Part shown: positions 10,085 to 23,357 of the stretch, piece by piece | Numbering within the stretch: position 1 is the first letter of the stretch | How the letters are laid out: each line of letters starts with the position of its first letter | NCBI GenBank assembly: GCA_028023455.1 | Contig: JAQFVV010012397.1 | Coordinates: 1,954,501 to 2,018,500, forward strand | From: Epiperipatus broadwayi | Taxonomy: Eukaryota > Onychophora > Udeonychophora > Euonychophora > Peripatidae | Length of the DNA: 64,000 bases | Reading direction: 5' to 3' | Translations under genes and position numbers: made by a program | Notes under the pieces: model-generated | Told to the model about the DNA's origin: nothing | Seen by the model: the letters and a program-made list of their open reading frames with translations, nothing else | Database searches by the model: none

Positions 10085-10873
10085 TTAATTTTTGTCTGGC
10101 GGTTCTTTCTTTCTTTCTACTAACTCACTAACATAAACGATACTCCATATTCTCACTTCTATCTCTCGATTAAAATCTATTTTATCTCTTTCTCTTTCCA
10201 TTTTATTTTCTGCCTTGTAAATAAGAAAACCTTTAAGCTTCACAGACCTCTGCCGTATTTTTCCTAACCGTGAATATTTTTTTCTACACTTTCTTTTTAT
10301 TTTAAATCTACGTTTAAAACAAGCGCGAACTTTTACTTTAACCTTTTTAACTTTTTGTAAAAACTTTTCAATGCTATCTTCTACCTTGAACTTATGTCTC
10401 TCTTCTATTTCTTGATCTACATTTGTTTCTACTTTCTCTGTAGCAACGCTATCTGATTCTAATTTAATTTCTATTTCCAAACTACTATATTTACCACTAT
10501 CTGACTCTACTATCTCTTTGATGACCGCAACTTCCTTATTTTCTTTGACAAAATCTACTTCTACGATCTCTTGATTTTTTACTTGTGTTTTAATCTCTTC
10601 TATTTCTTCCCTAATTTCTTCTTTTATTTTATTTTGGCCCCTTTCGATCTGGTCCTTTAACTTTTGAAGCATTTCAGCTTGCCCTTCCAATTTACTCTTC
10701 ATTTCATTATTTTGGTTTTTAAGCTCTTCAGCTATGTTTTTATATTCTTCAGCAGTTTCTTTTTGTTTTTCAAACATGCTGGTTAGTAAAGCTATGATTT
10801 CCCTTTTTTCCTTGTTGGGAATATTTTCTATATTTTTACCTTGAGCCTCCATTTTGGCTTTATTTCTTATCAT
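10085..10873 (-). CDS. Coiled-coil gag-like protein of the LTR element
   Basis: A 262-residue ORF, intact from ATG to stop, is the only long reading frame inside the LTR element and lies about 400 bases after the 5' LTR in its transcription direction. Residues 1-110 are rich in K, E, Q and N with heptad-like spacing (for example EEYKNIAEELKNQNNEMKSK), predicting a long coiled coil. Residues about 170-215 are strongly basic (FKRRFKIKRKCRKKYSR), which could bind nucleic acid. There is no zinc knuckle, protease or polymerase. Lysine-rich coiled-coil gag N-termini are common in metazoan Mag-like Gypsy elements. The assignment as gag-like is inference from position and composition. Confidence 0.6.
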   Translation of the reverse strand: MIRNKAKMEAQGKNIENIPNKEKREIIALLTSMFEKQKETAEEYKNIAEELKNQNNEMKSKLEGQAEMLQKLKDQIERGQNKIKEEIREEIEEIKTQVKNQEIVEVDFVKENKEVAVIKEIVESDSGKYSSLEIEIKLESDSVATEKVETNVDQEIEERHKFKVEDSIEKFLQKVKKVKVKVRACFKRRFKIKRKCRKKYSRLGKIRQRSVKLKGFLIYKAENKMERERDKIDFNREIEVRIWSIVYVSELVERKKEPPDKN

Positions 10874-11279
10874 TTATAATTTTAAACACTTTTTATCATT
10901 ATTTTTGATACCATATTTTATTTTATTAAGTTTACTAATTTCTATTTTATTTACTTCTTTCTAAACTGAAAATACACGCTGACTCCGCCCCTCCTTTGTC
11001 CATTTTTCTCTACCCGATCTTAATGCTTTAACTCCGCCCAAACACTCAACTGTCTCTGATTTAACATAATGATTTATTTCAACCAACATAAATAGCATAA
11101 ATCTCTCTTCATTTAAAAAAAAACAAAGTTTTCAGTCAATTCTTTTTTTTTTTAAATTAAAACGCTTTAACATATGTAATTTATCTTATGTATAGAAAAA
11201 AAAATTTTTAAACAAGAAACAAGGCATTTATTTACTATTGTTTCTTAGATCCAGCCCCAATGTTGGGAAAAGCCATTTA

Positions 11280-12963
11280 TGTACCCGGTCGAACTGCTGA
11301 AACCACCTACTTACACGTATATAAGTTTGGGCTGGTTTCAAACTCCTTCATAATACATTTATAATCTTATAAAGGTTATGTGAAAGAACCGGCATGTTCG
11401 AGCAAAATGGGAGATCTTATTGATAGCTTTAACTATAAACAATGGCCCATCTTGGCTGCTAGATTCAAACCCCTACTATCCAAACACTTTATTTGTTTCG
11501 GAGTAAACTCCAGGTGCCAGCTATCTATTCAAAAGAATAAACAATGTCTTTGGTCAGTAGGCTCATAATCCAGTGCTCGAAACCATCCCATAAACTAGTC
11601 CAGTCTAATTTTAATCAGTAATAAATTATACAAAATTGGTGGTGGAAAGAATTAATAAAAGGTTGGTAAAAAGAATTGACCGACAAATAAAGTTTAAGTT
11701 TTAAAGACAATTTATTAAATAACATTAAATCATTTTAAACATTCTATAAATTTAATATAATACACACACATTTTAAATTAACATTTCTAAACTAGTTTAA
11801 ATATTCTAGTAGACTTTAATAATAGAACACTGGTATTTATCTGATTTAACTAATAACACTGATATAATGATCACGCACATATTAACTCATAATAATAAAG
11901 CATTAATAGCATTTGAAACTTAAACACACATATCAATAGTTCATTTTATGTATGATAAGAGTTCATATAATTTGAATCTTGAATATTTACGAATTACATT
12001 GGTGGCTACTACATATAAGTGATAATAAATAAATGTTTACCTAGGATTTTTGGGAACGGAGATATTGCTTGTTGTTGGCTGCTTCTGCTGCTTCTGATGG
12101 ATTATATCTAACCAGTTAGATTTGGACGTTTCTTAAAGAGATTTTATGCGAAACCATTTGCTTTATTCTTGAAAACTGTTGAACATTTGACGGAGGATTT
12201 CTGAGTTGTTATGCAGACATTATTTCTCAGGCAGGTTTTGATGATCTTGTTGGACTAAAAAGGCTGGAGCACGAGCGTATATTTCCAAAAGCTGCTCAAC
12301 AATGCATGTTTGTTTTTGGATTCATAATAGAAATGCACTGTTATCTCAAACTGGAACAAGACTGTCACTGCAAACTAGACTGAATAAAACTCTTAACTGA
12401 TTGTCCGATAAAATATTCCGTATTTATACCGATGAAGTGTTTTCCTTTTGATATCCTCTGGCAAATATCTGTTGTCAAAATTCTTTAGCAATTAATCCTA
12501 AGACAATGTGTTTTTTGATTGATTGTTTAATCAGTAGTAGCTATTTCAAAACGTGTTGTTTTCATATCTTTAATTAGTAGCGCACCGCTATGTTTTTTTT
12601 AAATACATTTTTCATTTATTTATAATATTTAATACTGATACATTTTTTTTACATTCGCACGCACATATATAATTTTACTCTATACATCAAAACTAGTTTT
12701 AAGATTATTTTTCTTCTTTAATTTAAATGAAGAGATTTATATATTTTTTTAAAGCTTTTAAATTGTATTTCACTAATAATAATAAACTCTTTACTTCCTT
12801 TTTATAAAACCTTCAGGTTAACTTTAAGAAAACCCCCTTCCCACTTTAAATCAATGATTTTTCAACTTTTATTTCAAACTCTTTTGCAAAAGATTTTTTT
12901 GTTTTAATAATTTTTTTATGACAAAATTATTTTATATACATGTGCCAATTTGGCCTTGGCACA
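11280..12963 (-). repeat. 5' LTR of the LTR element, uninterrupted
   Basis: This 1,684-bp LTR has termini TGTGCC...GGTACA on the minus strand. Its terminal inverted hairpin has arms at 12941-12948 and 12956-12963, and a TATATAAAA box lies just inside. At 12906-12917 it holds the unoccupied version of the LINE target found in the other LTR. A 62-codon open frame inside it on the plus strand has no recognisable product and is not treated as a gene. Confidence 0.85.
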
Positions 12964-15636
<2,673 letters not shown>

Positions 15637-15649
15637 TATTATTATTTTA

Positions 15650-15737
15650 TTTTATATATGTCAAAGCATTGACTGAAAAGCAACCCCAGGCTGGATGCTT
15701 GGAAGGCAGCTACTCTAACCACTAGGCTACCAACACT
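15650..15737 (-). repeat. tRNA-derived SINE, copy 1
   Basis: On the minus strand it begins AGTGTTGGTAGCCTAGTGG, containing the pol III A box TAGCCTAGTGG. It ends with GCATTGACTTTGAC-like sequence related to the other SINE copies at 32.7, 33.4 and 54.4 kb. The B box is degraded (CTGGGGTTGCTTTTC). No convincing target duplication was identified next to the ATT-rich flank. Confidence 0.6.
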
Positions 15738-15739
15738 TA

Positions 15740-18700
15740 ACTATTTTCAAGCTTTTAAAATGCAGTTTTCTTAGAAAACATTATTTGGTCACTTATAGGT
15801 ATTTTTTTAAATTGCATTATGAATGAATGGTTTTAAATGTATATAACATATATTATTGTTATTATTATCAAACATTTATTTAAAGGATAACATTTATTTA
15901 TTAAAAGATAAATTATTTAAAAAGCTATTGTCTTTAAAATGATGTCTATTATTACTAGAAGTGACATGAAATTGATTTATTCACTAAATATCTTTGTTTA
16001 CTTCAAGATAAAACAAGGAAATATATTTTCCTACTGTATTGCAGTATTGTCTTGTACTATTTTATGGAAATTTATTAGTATTATAATATGTACTTTTAAA
16101 TATAATATTCCTGAGATACCAATGGAAATTTATCCCTTTGAATTTATTATTTCCAAAATTATTGCTTTTACCAATAGATGGAATAAATTATATTACAAAA
16201 TTAAAATGTGGCTTCTTCTGAATTATTAGAATATAAGTATATCTATGAACTTATTATCTGCATCTATTTCAAAACATGTTCTTTTTCATCATTATTAGAA
16301 TACTGCTCCACTCTAAAAAAGGGACTTTTGAAAAGATTGCTCTTTAATTCTTATCATTAATGGACATGCTTCCAGAGATATAAGAAGTTAATATATTCTA
16401 TTGAAATATTAAATATGCATCAATTGTGCTAACATCTTTAAATATTTTTTGCTTAGTCTTGTGTAAAATATATTGTGCATGTAAGTTAAATATGCTATAT
16501 TACAATAATCTGGAAATCTGCAAGATACTTCAGAATTTTATTTTTCAGTGATTGCATCATGTCAAATGGTAGAACCAAGATGAAGGATTTTCTTTTTATT
16601 TTATTTTTAATTTTGGTAAAAGAGAATAATTATTAAGTTTAAATGTTTATGACATTTTAAAATTCTATTATTATTATTATTATTATTAATGTTAATTTTA
16701 TTTGGTATAATTTTTTTAATAAATCACTTATGAAGTATACTGTCAAGTTCTCAGAATATTAATAGTTTGATAATGCTATATTTTAAATATTATATTTGTC
16801 CCTATCAAGAAGTTATTTATTTTGAATGTATGTGCAACTTTCTGACAGGAATAGAAGCTGATATATAATTTTTGTTTATTTTATGCCATAATTTTTATTA
16901 AGGTATATTTAGAACTCACAATTGATTTATCAATTTTACATATCAGTTAATTACTGATATTTTAAAAGAGATTGTAACATTATCTCTCTTGTATTGGATG
17001 TATTTTATCTTGTCAGTATGTTTTAAAAAGAGTGTAGCAGTAGTGTCTCTTGTTAATATTTATCCTGCCAGTGTATTTTTAATAGAGATTGTTTCTTTGT
17101 CTCTTTCTTATGTTGTGATATTTTTCCAGTAAATTATATTGTTCTTTATCCTATATTTAAGCATATAATGCTTTATTAAGGTGAATCCTTTTATTACTGT
17201 TGTTTTTTTTTGATAGTCAATTCTCATTGTTTATATGACTAGTGATAAGGTCCTAGTGATGCCCTCAGATGCAGGTGCTTTTTCTTTCAGTTCATGTCAT
17301 CATCTACTCCAATGTGGATTTTATTTGTGAAGTATTATTGTATAAAGCCATTGGTAGTTTGTTACCATGACTTCATCCTGGCAATTAATATTGTTGCATG
17401 TATTGAAAAACAACACCCTTACCTTCAGTCACACTTTTAGTATATGTGAGTATATGTTGTTTGATTTGATATATAGGTCTTATAGTGTGCTTTGTTAGCA
17501 CCTCTAGATGTAAATCTGATACATATTTTATATTAAATATTTTTAAATTGTATACATGGCTTCATTAAAGAATATACATCTTCAGCATTCTTTTCATCAT
17601 GATTGTTAGGTTATACATTTTATAAGGGTATTAAATACATTCATTGGTAACATTATAATAGAATGAGTATTTTGTACAAGTGAAAGAACTTATTCAAATA
17701 TCAAAATTGTAGAAGATTTTATTAACCATCCAATATTATTTATTTTCTGTTTATTCATTTTAAACTGTAAATTACAATTCTCATCCATATTAAATTTTGT
17801 TTAATATATCCAAAGAATTCATCTTGACAATATTGTAAAAATAGCAAGATTGTTTGTTTGTTAAATGTTTTAATGTCAAATCAATATTATTTTTATTGTT
17901 AATTCATTTTCTTGACTGTTTTTCATCATCTGCATACCTTTAAAAATCTAAATATTGTAAAGCTTATTGTAAATTTTCTTTACTTTTATACATTGATAGC
18001 ACATGAATATATAAAACTTGACATGAGAGTCACTTTATTATAATATGTATCTCTGATGTTAAGAAAACAACTAAGAAAGAAATTATTTTATTTATTAAAA
18101 ATAGTTATAATTATTTATTCATTATTAGAAGATCACTTTAATCAATATCATTTATTTAAAAGAACATTGTGCTTGTTTTAAAATCACTTTGTCTTATTTA
18201 GAATATTACTTTGTTTAATCATTATAAATTTAAATGATGGAATTGTTTGATTTTAATCCAGAAGAACATTTTAAGAGGATTTATTAATGTGATATTTTGA
18301 GTGGTCATAAAATCCTTTATCCACCTATTATATCTGAATACTATCCTAGTATATTGTTTTATTCTAAGTTAAGAGTTTTTATGTTTAGTTTAAATTTTAC
18401 ATTATTATTTTACTTTAGGGACACATTATCTTAAGGGTAAGAGTATTTTTCACTGCTTTGTTAACTAGGATTTCATTATTTGATAGATTTTTGAAAATAA
18501 AAAAAGAGAAAGAAAATTTATAATTATTAAAATATTCATCATATGAACCCTGAAATATTCATTTTACATATAAGATTTTTAAAGAAATTATGAATAAAAT
18601 TATTTTAAAGAAGTTAGTGTTTCAAAATATGATAGTGCATAATTCTATTTTATAAAAAATATTAATGGCAAATCTGATCATGACAACAAGATACTCATTA

Positions 18701-18775
18701 TGGTTAGAAGATGTTTTGTGATTACAAAAGAAATTAAAGTAACCTAATCCTTTAATGACATATACTTTAAATATT
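15740..18775. other. AT-rich non-coding stretch
   Basis: Nothing coding could be supported. A 96-codon open frame at 15939-16229 has the composition of random AT-rich sequence. The only structure noticed is the triplicated segment at 16960-17150. Confidence 0.55.
16960..17150. repeat. Imperfect tandem repeat, about 67 bp x 3
   Basis: Phrases of the form TTTTAAAAGAGATTGTAACA...TCTCTTGT...TATCTTGTCAGTAT recur three times (near 16963, 17022 and 17089) with divergence. An old tandem duplication without coding content. Confidence 0.5.
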
Positions 18776-18875
18776 AGGAGCCATCACGTTTTTTAAAGAA
18801 TGAGTGTAAGAAGTCTCCTCCTCTTAATTTTCTAATGTATTACCTTTATCTTAATCATCATCATCATCATCATCA

Positions 18876-18920
<45 letters not shown>

Positions 18921-19010
18921 GGAGCCATCACGTTTTTTAAAGAATGAGTGTAAGAAGTCTCCTCCTCTTAATTTTCTAATGTATTATCTTTATCTTAATC
19001 ATCATCATCA

Positions 19011-19057
<47 letters not shown>
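18776..19057. repeat. 144-bp direct duplication ending in (ATC)n(ATT)n
   Basis: The segment beginning AGGAGCCATCACGTTTTTTA occurs at 18776 and again at 18920. Each copy runs through CCTCCTCTTAATTTTC into (ATC)n and then (ATT)n. The second ATT tract abuts the start of the next LINE. The duplication probably arose by slippage or unequal exchange across the microsatellite. Confidence 0.8.
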
Positions 19058-19059
19058 GT

Positions 19060-19827
19060 AGAGCAGGAACTAATTTAAATTTGACTTTAAATGATGGATC
19101 TAGTTCTGATTCCTTATCTAATTCTTTAGATAATAATTATAGTCTTGAATTACTTCAGCAGATGAATAGAAAACTTGATATGCTGCCTGTTTTACAGAAT
19201 AATATTGATTCCTTATCTCAATCTTTTGCTAAACTTACTTTAGAACTTGAATTAGTTCAAAATAATATAAAAATATTGATTAGAGAATTTAATGAAATGA
19301 AAGAAAAAGTAAAAGCACAAGATTCTTTGTTATGCAATTTGCAAAAAGAAGTTTTTTATTTAAAGCAGCAAAGATTAGAAAACAATATTGAAATTGTTGG
19401 TGTTGATTATGCTAATGATGAAAATTTATTTAATATTGTTGAAAATATAGCTAAAAAATTAGAATTGTCAGACTTTAATAAAAATTATATTAATTCTATT
19501 TATAGATTAAAATATGGAGGTAGTTTTAGGCCTGTAATAAAAGTTAATTTTGTTAGTAAAATGGTAAGAGATTTATTCTTGTCAGGAGGTAAAAGAATTA
19601 AATTATATCTATCTGATGTTTTGCCCATTGCTACAGCTGATAAGCGTATATATTTGAATGAAGATTTGTTGCCTGAAAATAGGAAATTATTTTGGAAAGT
19701 TCGTTCAATGGCTAAAGAAAATAAGTATAGATTTGTTTGGATTAAAGATGGGAAAATTTGGTTGAGGAAAGATACTGGGGATAGGGCTATTAGGATTGTT
19801 TCTGAATCGGATTTGTCTAATTTATGA
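19060..19827 (+). CDS. LINE ORF1 protein, coiled coil plus FP25-like domain (5'-incomplete)
   Basis: ORF1 proteins bind element RNA. The open frame runs into the upstream microsatellite, so the true N-terminus is missing or begins at an internal ATG such as MNRKLDMLPV near 19162. The first third (LELLQQMNRKL..., IKILIREFNEMKEKVKAQ) predicts a coiled coil. The C-terminal half contains NNIEIVGV, then VRDLFLSGGKRIKL, YLNEDLLPENRKLFWKVRS, and FVWIKDGKIWLRK. This layout is like the baculovirus FP25K-related domain found in ORF1 of many CR1/Jockey-group LINEs. It ends in TGA (19825-19827), after which ORF2 continues in the same frame. Confidence 0.75.
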   Translation, partial: RAGTNLNLTLNDGSSSDSLSNSLDNNYSLELLQQMNRKLDMLPVLQNNIDSLSQSFAKLTLELELVQNNIKILIREFNEMKEKVKAQDSLLCNLQKEVFYLKQQRLENNIEIVGVDYANDENLFNIVENIAKKLELSDFNKNYINSIYRLKYGGSFRPVIKVNFVSKMVRDLFLSGGKRIKLYLSDVLPIATADKRIYLNEDLLPENRKLFWKVRSMAKENKYRFVWIKDGKIWLRKDTGDRAIRIVSESDLSNL

Positions 19828-22661
19828 CATGGATTATCTTTTAAAAATACTGTTACAGAAAAAGATAATTTGGCTATTGAAAATTTTAAGATTTTTCATA
19901 TAAATATTCGTAGTGTGAGGAAACACTTTGATGAGTTGTTAATTCTTTTACATTCACTTGATTATTCATTTGATATTATAATTTTGTCTGAGATCTGGAT
20001 TAAGGAATGTGAAAAAGGACTGTATGAGTTAGAGGGATATACATCAATTATTAATTGTAGAATTAATAATAGGTCAGGTGGAGTTTTAGTTTATTATAAA
20101 TCAGTGCTTTGTGTGACTTCTATTGATGCAGTGTTTGATTCTTCTGAATGTCTTGTTTTAAATTTCATTTTAGGTTCAGACAAATTAACACTTATTGCTC
20201 TGTATAGGTCTTGCAGTCATACAGTTGAAAGCTTTAGTGACGAACTTGGTGATTTGCTTACTAAATTAAATGATAAATTCATTATTCTTGTTGGTGACTT
20301 GAACATTGATATTTCTGGTGAAATTTCTGTTGCTGCTCAACATTATTTAAATATGCTGTCACTTTTTGGATTTATTCAATGTTTATTTCATCCTACACGT
20401 GTTACATCTTCATCATCTTCACTTATTGATCACGTCTTTGCTAGATGTCCTGAAAATATTCTTTTGAAAACATCTTTTTTGGATTGGTGTCTTACAGATC
20501 ACAGTAAAAAGTGTTTTAAACTTTTATCTCATGATCGTTTGAAATCCTTAATTACTAAATATGATTGGAATTTAATCTTTGAGTTGAATGATGTAAATTA
20601 TGCATTTTCATTCTTTGTTGACAAGATGAAGGAGTTTATAGATTATTGTTCTTTTATAAAATATATAAAGAAGAAAGATCTGAAGAGACATGATTGGATT
20701 ACAAATGAGTTAATATCAAAAGTTAATACTAAGAATAAATTGTACAAGCTTTTCAAAAGGTTTCCTGCTAATGAAGATTTAAAAATTCAGCTAAAGGTTC
20801 TTGATAAAGAAATAAAGAAAGATATAGTCAAAGCTAAATTGATTTTCTATTCTACTCAAATTGATTCTTTAAAATCAACTAAATTAAGCAACTTTTGGAC
20901 TATTGTTAAAAAATTTATTTTTAAAGAAGGATTTTCACAAATTTCTAGACTAAAGATTAATGAAATATCTATTGATGTTTTAAATAATTCAAAACTAATA
21001 GCTGATCATTTCAATCAATATTTTGTACACAGTGTGGAATTGTTAATGAATAGTTTTGACAATAATTGCAGTTCTCATGTTTTTCAATATAAGAAATCTA
21101 TCCTGAATTCTTTTGTTTTTAAAGAGATTGAAGATTGTGAAATTTTAGATTCTCTTTATAAAATGAGACATAAAAAATGTATTGGTTTGGATTGTATTTC
21201 TGTAAAAATATTAACTGAAAATGTTTCCATTCTTTTACCAATTTTATCTTTTTTATTTAATTCTTCTATTGATTCAGGTATATTTCCAGATTGTTTAAAA
21301 TCTGCTGTTGTTACACCTATTTTTAAGAGTGGAGATAGGGAATGTTTGGAAAACTACAGGCCAATTTCTATTTTATCAACATTGTCTCAAATTTTGGAAA
21401 TGTGTGTAAAAAACAGAATTGTTTTGTTTTTTCAAAAATATAATTTATTTTCAAACAATCAATTTGGGTTTTTGCCAGGAAGATCTACAGAACTGGCTTT
21501 ATCTGAACATGTTTCAGTCATCACTGAATCTTTAGAAAAAGGTTACAAAACTATAGGCATTTATTTAGATTTGCGGAAAGCATTTGACTGTGTTCCACAT
21601 GACACCATTGTGGCATAAGGAGTGCTATGCTTGAATGGTTTAAATCTTATTTAAGTAATAGAAACCAATTTGTGAAAATTAATAATTTTTTGAGTGATTC
21701 TGAAATAATTAGATATGGAGTTCCTCAAGGTTCAGTCCTGGGACCATTGTTATTTACTGTTTATATTAATGATCTGCTTGATCTTTCTCTTCATTCTAAC
21801 ATTTTTTGTTTTGCAGATGACACTGCTTTGGTTACTTCAGCAGTTTCATATAGTTTACTTGAGAAACTTGTGAATGAAGATTTATTTAAAATTACACAAT
21901 GGATGAACAGTAATAGATTACTGCTAAATATTAATAAATGTAATTACATAATGTATTCTCTTAAAAATATTCCAGCAAAAGACTTGTTAATTCAATTGCC
22001 TTATGTTAATAAAATGTCTTGTCAGAAAATTACCAGGACTTCAACAATTTCTTACCTTGGCTTGGTTTTGGATGAGTATTTACATTGGGATAAACATATT
22101 CTTTGGCTTCAAGTAAAATTAAGAAAACTTAATTTTCTTTTTTATAGATTAAGAGATTGTTTGAATAAATCTGTCCTATTAAGTATATATAAACAAATTT
22201 TCTTAAGCAGACTTTCTTATGGTATAACATTATGGGGTGGCACTGCAGCATATTTTTTGAAGTCATTGCAAACACTACAAAATTTTACGTTAAGAATTAT
22301 TTTGTTTAAACCTTTGGATTTGCCAAGACTTGAATTATTTAAGTGTGCTGGAGTTTTAACTATTCATCAATTATTTTTAGTGAATATTTTGTGTTATTAT
22401 ATTAAATACAAAAAAATGAATAAATATAATTCTTCATCAATAATGGTGACTAGATCAAGTGATTTTGATTTATTATTTGAACCAGTGTACTTTAAAACTC
22501 ATTGCAGATATCAGAAATGTTATCTTGGTCCAAGATTTTATAATATTTTTATAAGAAACATTGGATTTAATGTTAATGACTTATCAAGGAAAACTTTGAG
22601 AAAATTAATTATGAACTGGATTGTAATTGAAGATAATCAAAAACTTTTTATTTATATTTAA
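19828..22661 (+). pseudogene. LINE ORF2 endonuclease-reverse transcriptase, one frameshift
   Basis: The endonuclease shows HINIRSV (near 19897), LSEIW, GDLNIDISG (near 20294), LIDHVF and TDHSKK. The reverse transcriptase shows FKSGDRECLENYRPISIL, NQFGFLPGRST, YLDLRKAFDCVPHD (to about 21602), then GVPQGSVLGPLLFTVYINDL and FADDTAL near 21815. At about 21603-21627 the frame changes and several residues expected between VPHD and YGIRSAMLEW are missing. This suggests a small deletion (inference). The C-terminal part is otherwise open to 22661. No ATG separates the ORF1 stop from the endonuclease, and the frame is the same as ORF1. Confidence 0.85.
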
Positions 22662-22775
22662 TTATTTTATTGTATATTAATGTTTTTTATTTTATTGCAC
22701 ATGTATTTTTGTTAAGCTCCATGCGTGATTTATTTATCACAAGGAGATTATATGTTTAATAAATTAAATTAAAAA

Positions 22776-23213
<438 letters not shown>

Positions 23214-23357
23214 TGGTATTTATTTAGTTATTTTCTGTTTTCTTTGATTTCTTATTTTCTTTATTTTCTTTTATTTCTTATTTTCTTTATTCACTATACT
23301 TACTTACATTTTTCTTTACTTGATATCATTTATTTATGTTGTTTGGATTTATTTTTA

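Larger units (their letters stand above)
3207..12963 (-). mobile_element. Non-autonomous LTR retrotransposon (LARD-like, Mag/Gypsy style), minus strand
   Basis: Two long near-identical direct repeats (3207-8380, interrupted, and 11280-12963) flank a 2.9-kb internal region. On the minus strand the LTRs begin TGTGCCAAGG and end GGTACA, so both have TG...CA termini. Next to the 3' LTR the minus strand has the polypurine tract GGAGGGGGG just before TGTAA and the LTR start. The only long internal ORF (10085-10873) is also on the minus strand. Both outer flanks are (AT)n, consistent with a short target duplication in an AT microsatellite. No protease, reverse transcriptase, RNase H or integrase was found, so mobility would need proteins in trans. 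The primer-binding site could not be assigned to a tRNA. Confidence 0.85.
19058..22775 (+). mobile_element. LINE, CR1/Jockey group, with FP25-like ORF1
   Basis: A 3.7-kb non-LTR element with ORF1 and ORF2, probably 5'-truncated because coding starts directly after (ATT)n. The 3' untranslated region (22662-22775) ends AATAAATTAAATTAAAAAA and passes into 250 bases of (TTA)n. One frameshift interrupts ORF2 near 21610. Group assignment rests on motif style. Confidence 0.85.

Noticed and set aside
11380-11568. 62-codon plus-strand ORF in the 5' LTR
   Set aside because: Opposite to the transcription direction of the element, and the corresponding place in the other LTR has changes that break it.
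3207-12963. Plus-strand orientation of the LTR element
   Set aside because: Both ends are TG...CA in either direction, but the purine tract and the only long ORF fit the minus strand; no purine tract was seen before the 11280 end on the plus strand.
15939-16229. 96-codon ORF as a membrane protein gene
   Set aside because: Hydrophobic composition follows from AT-rich codons; no homology recognised, no neighbouring exon or conserved motif.
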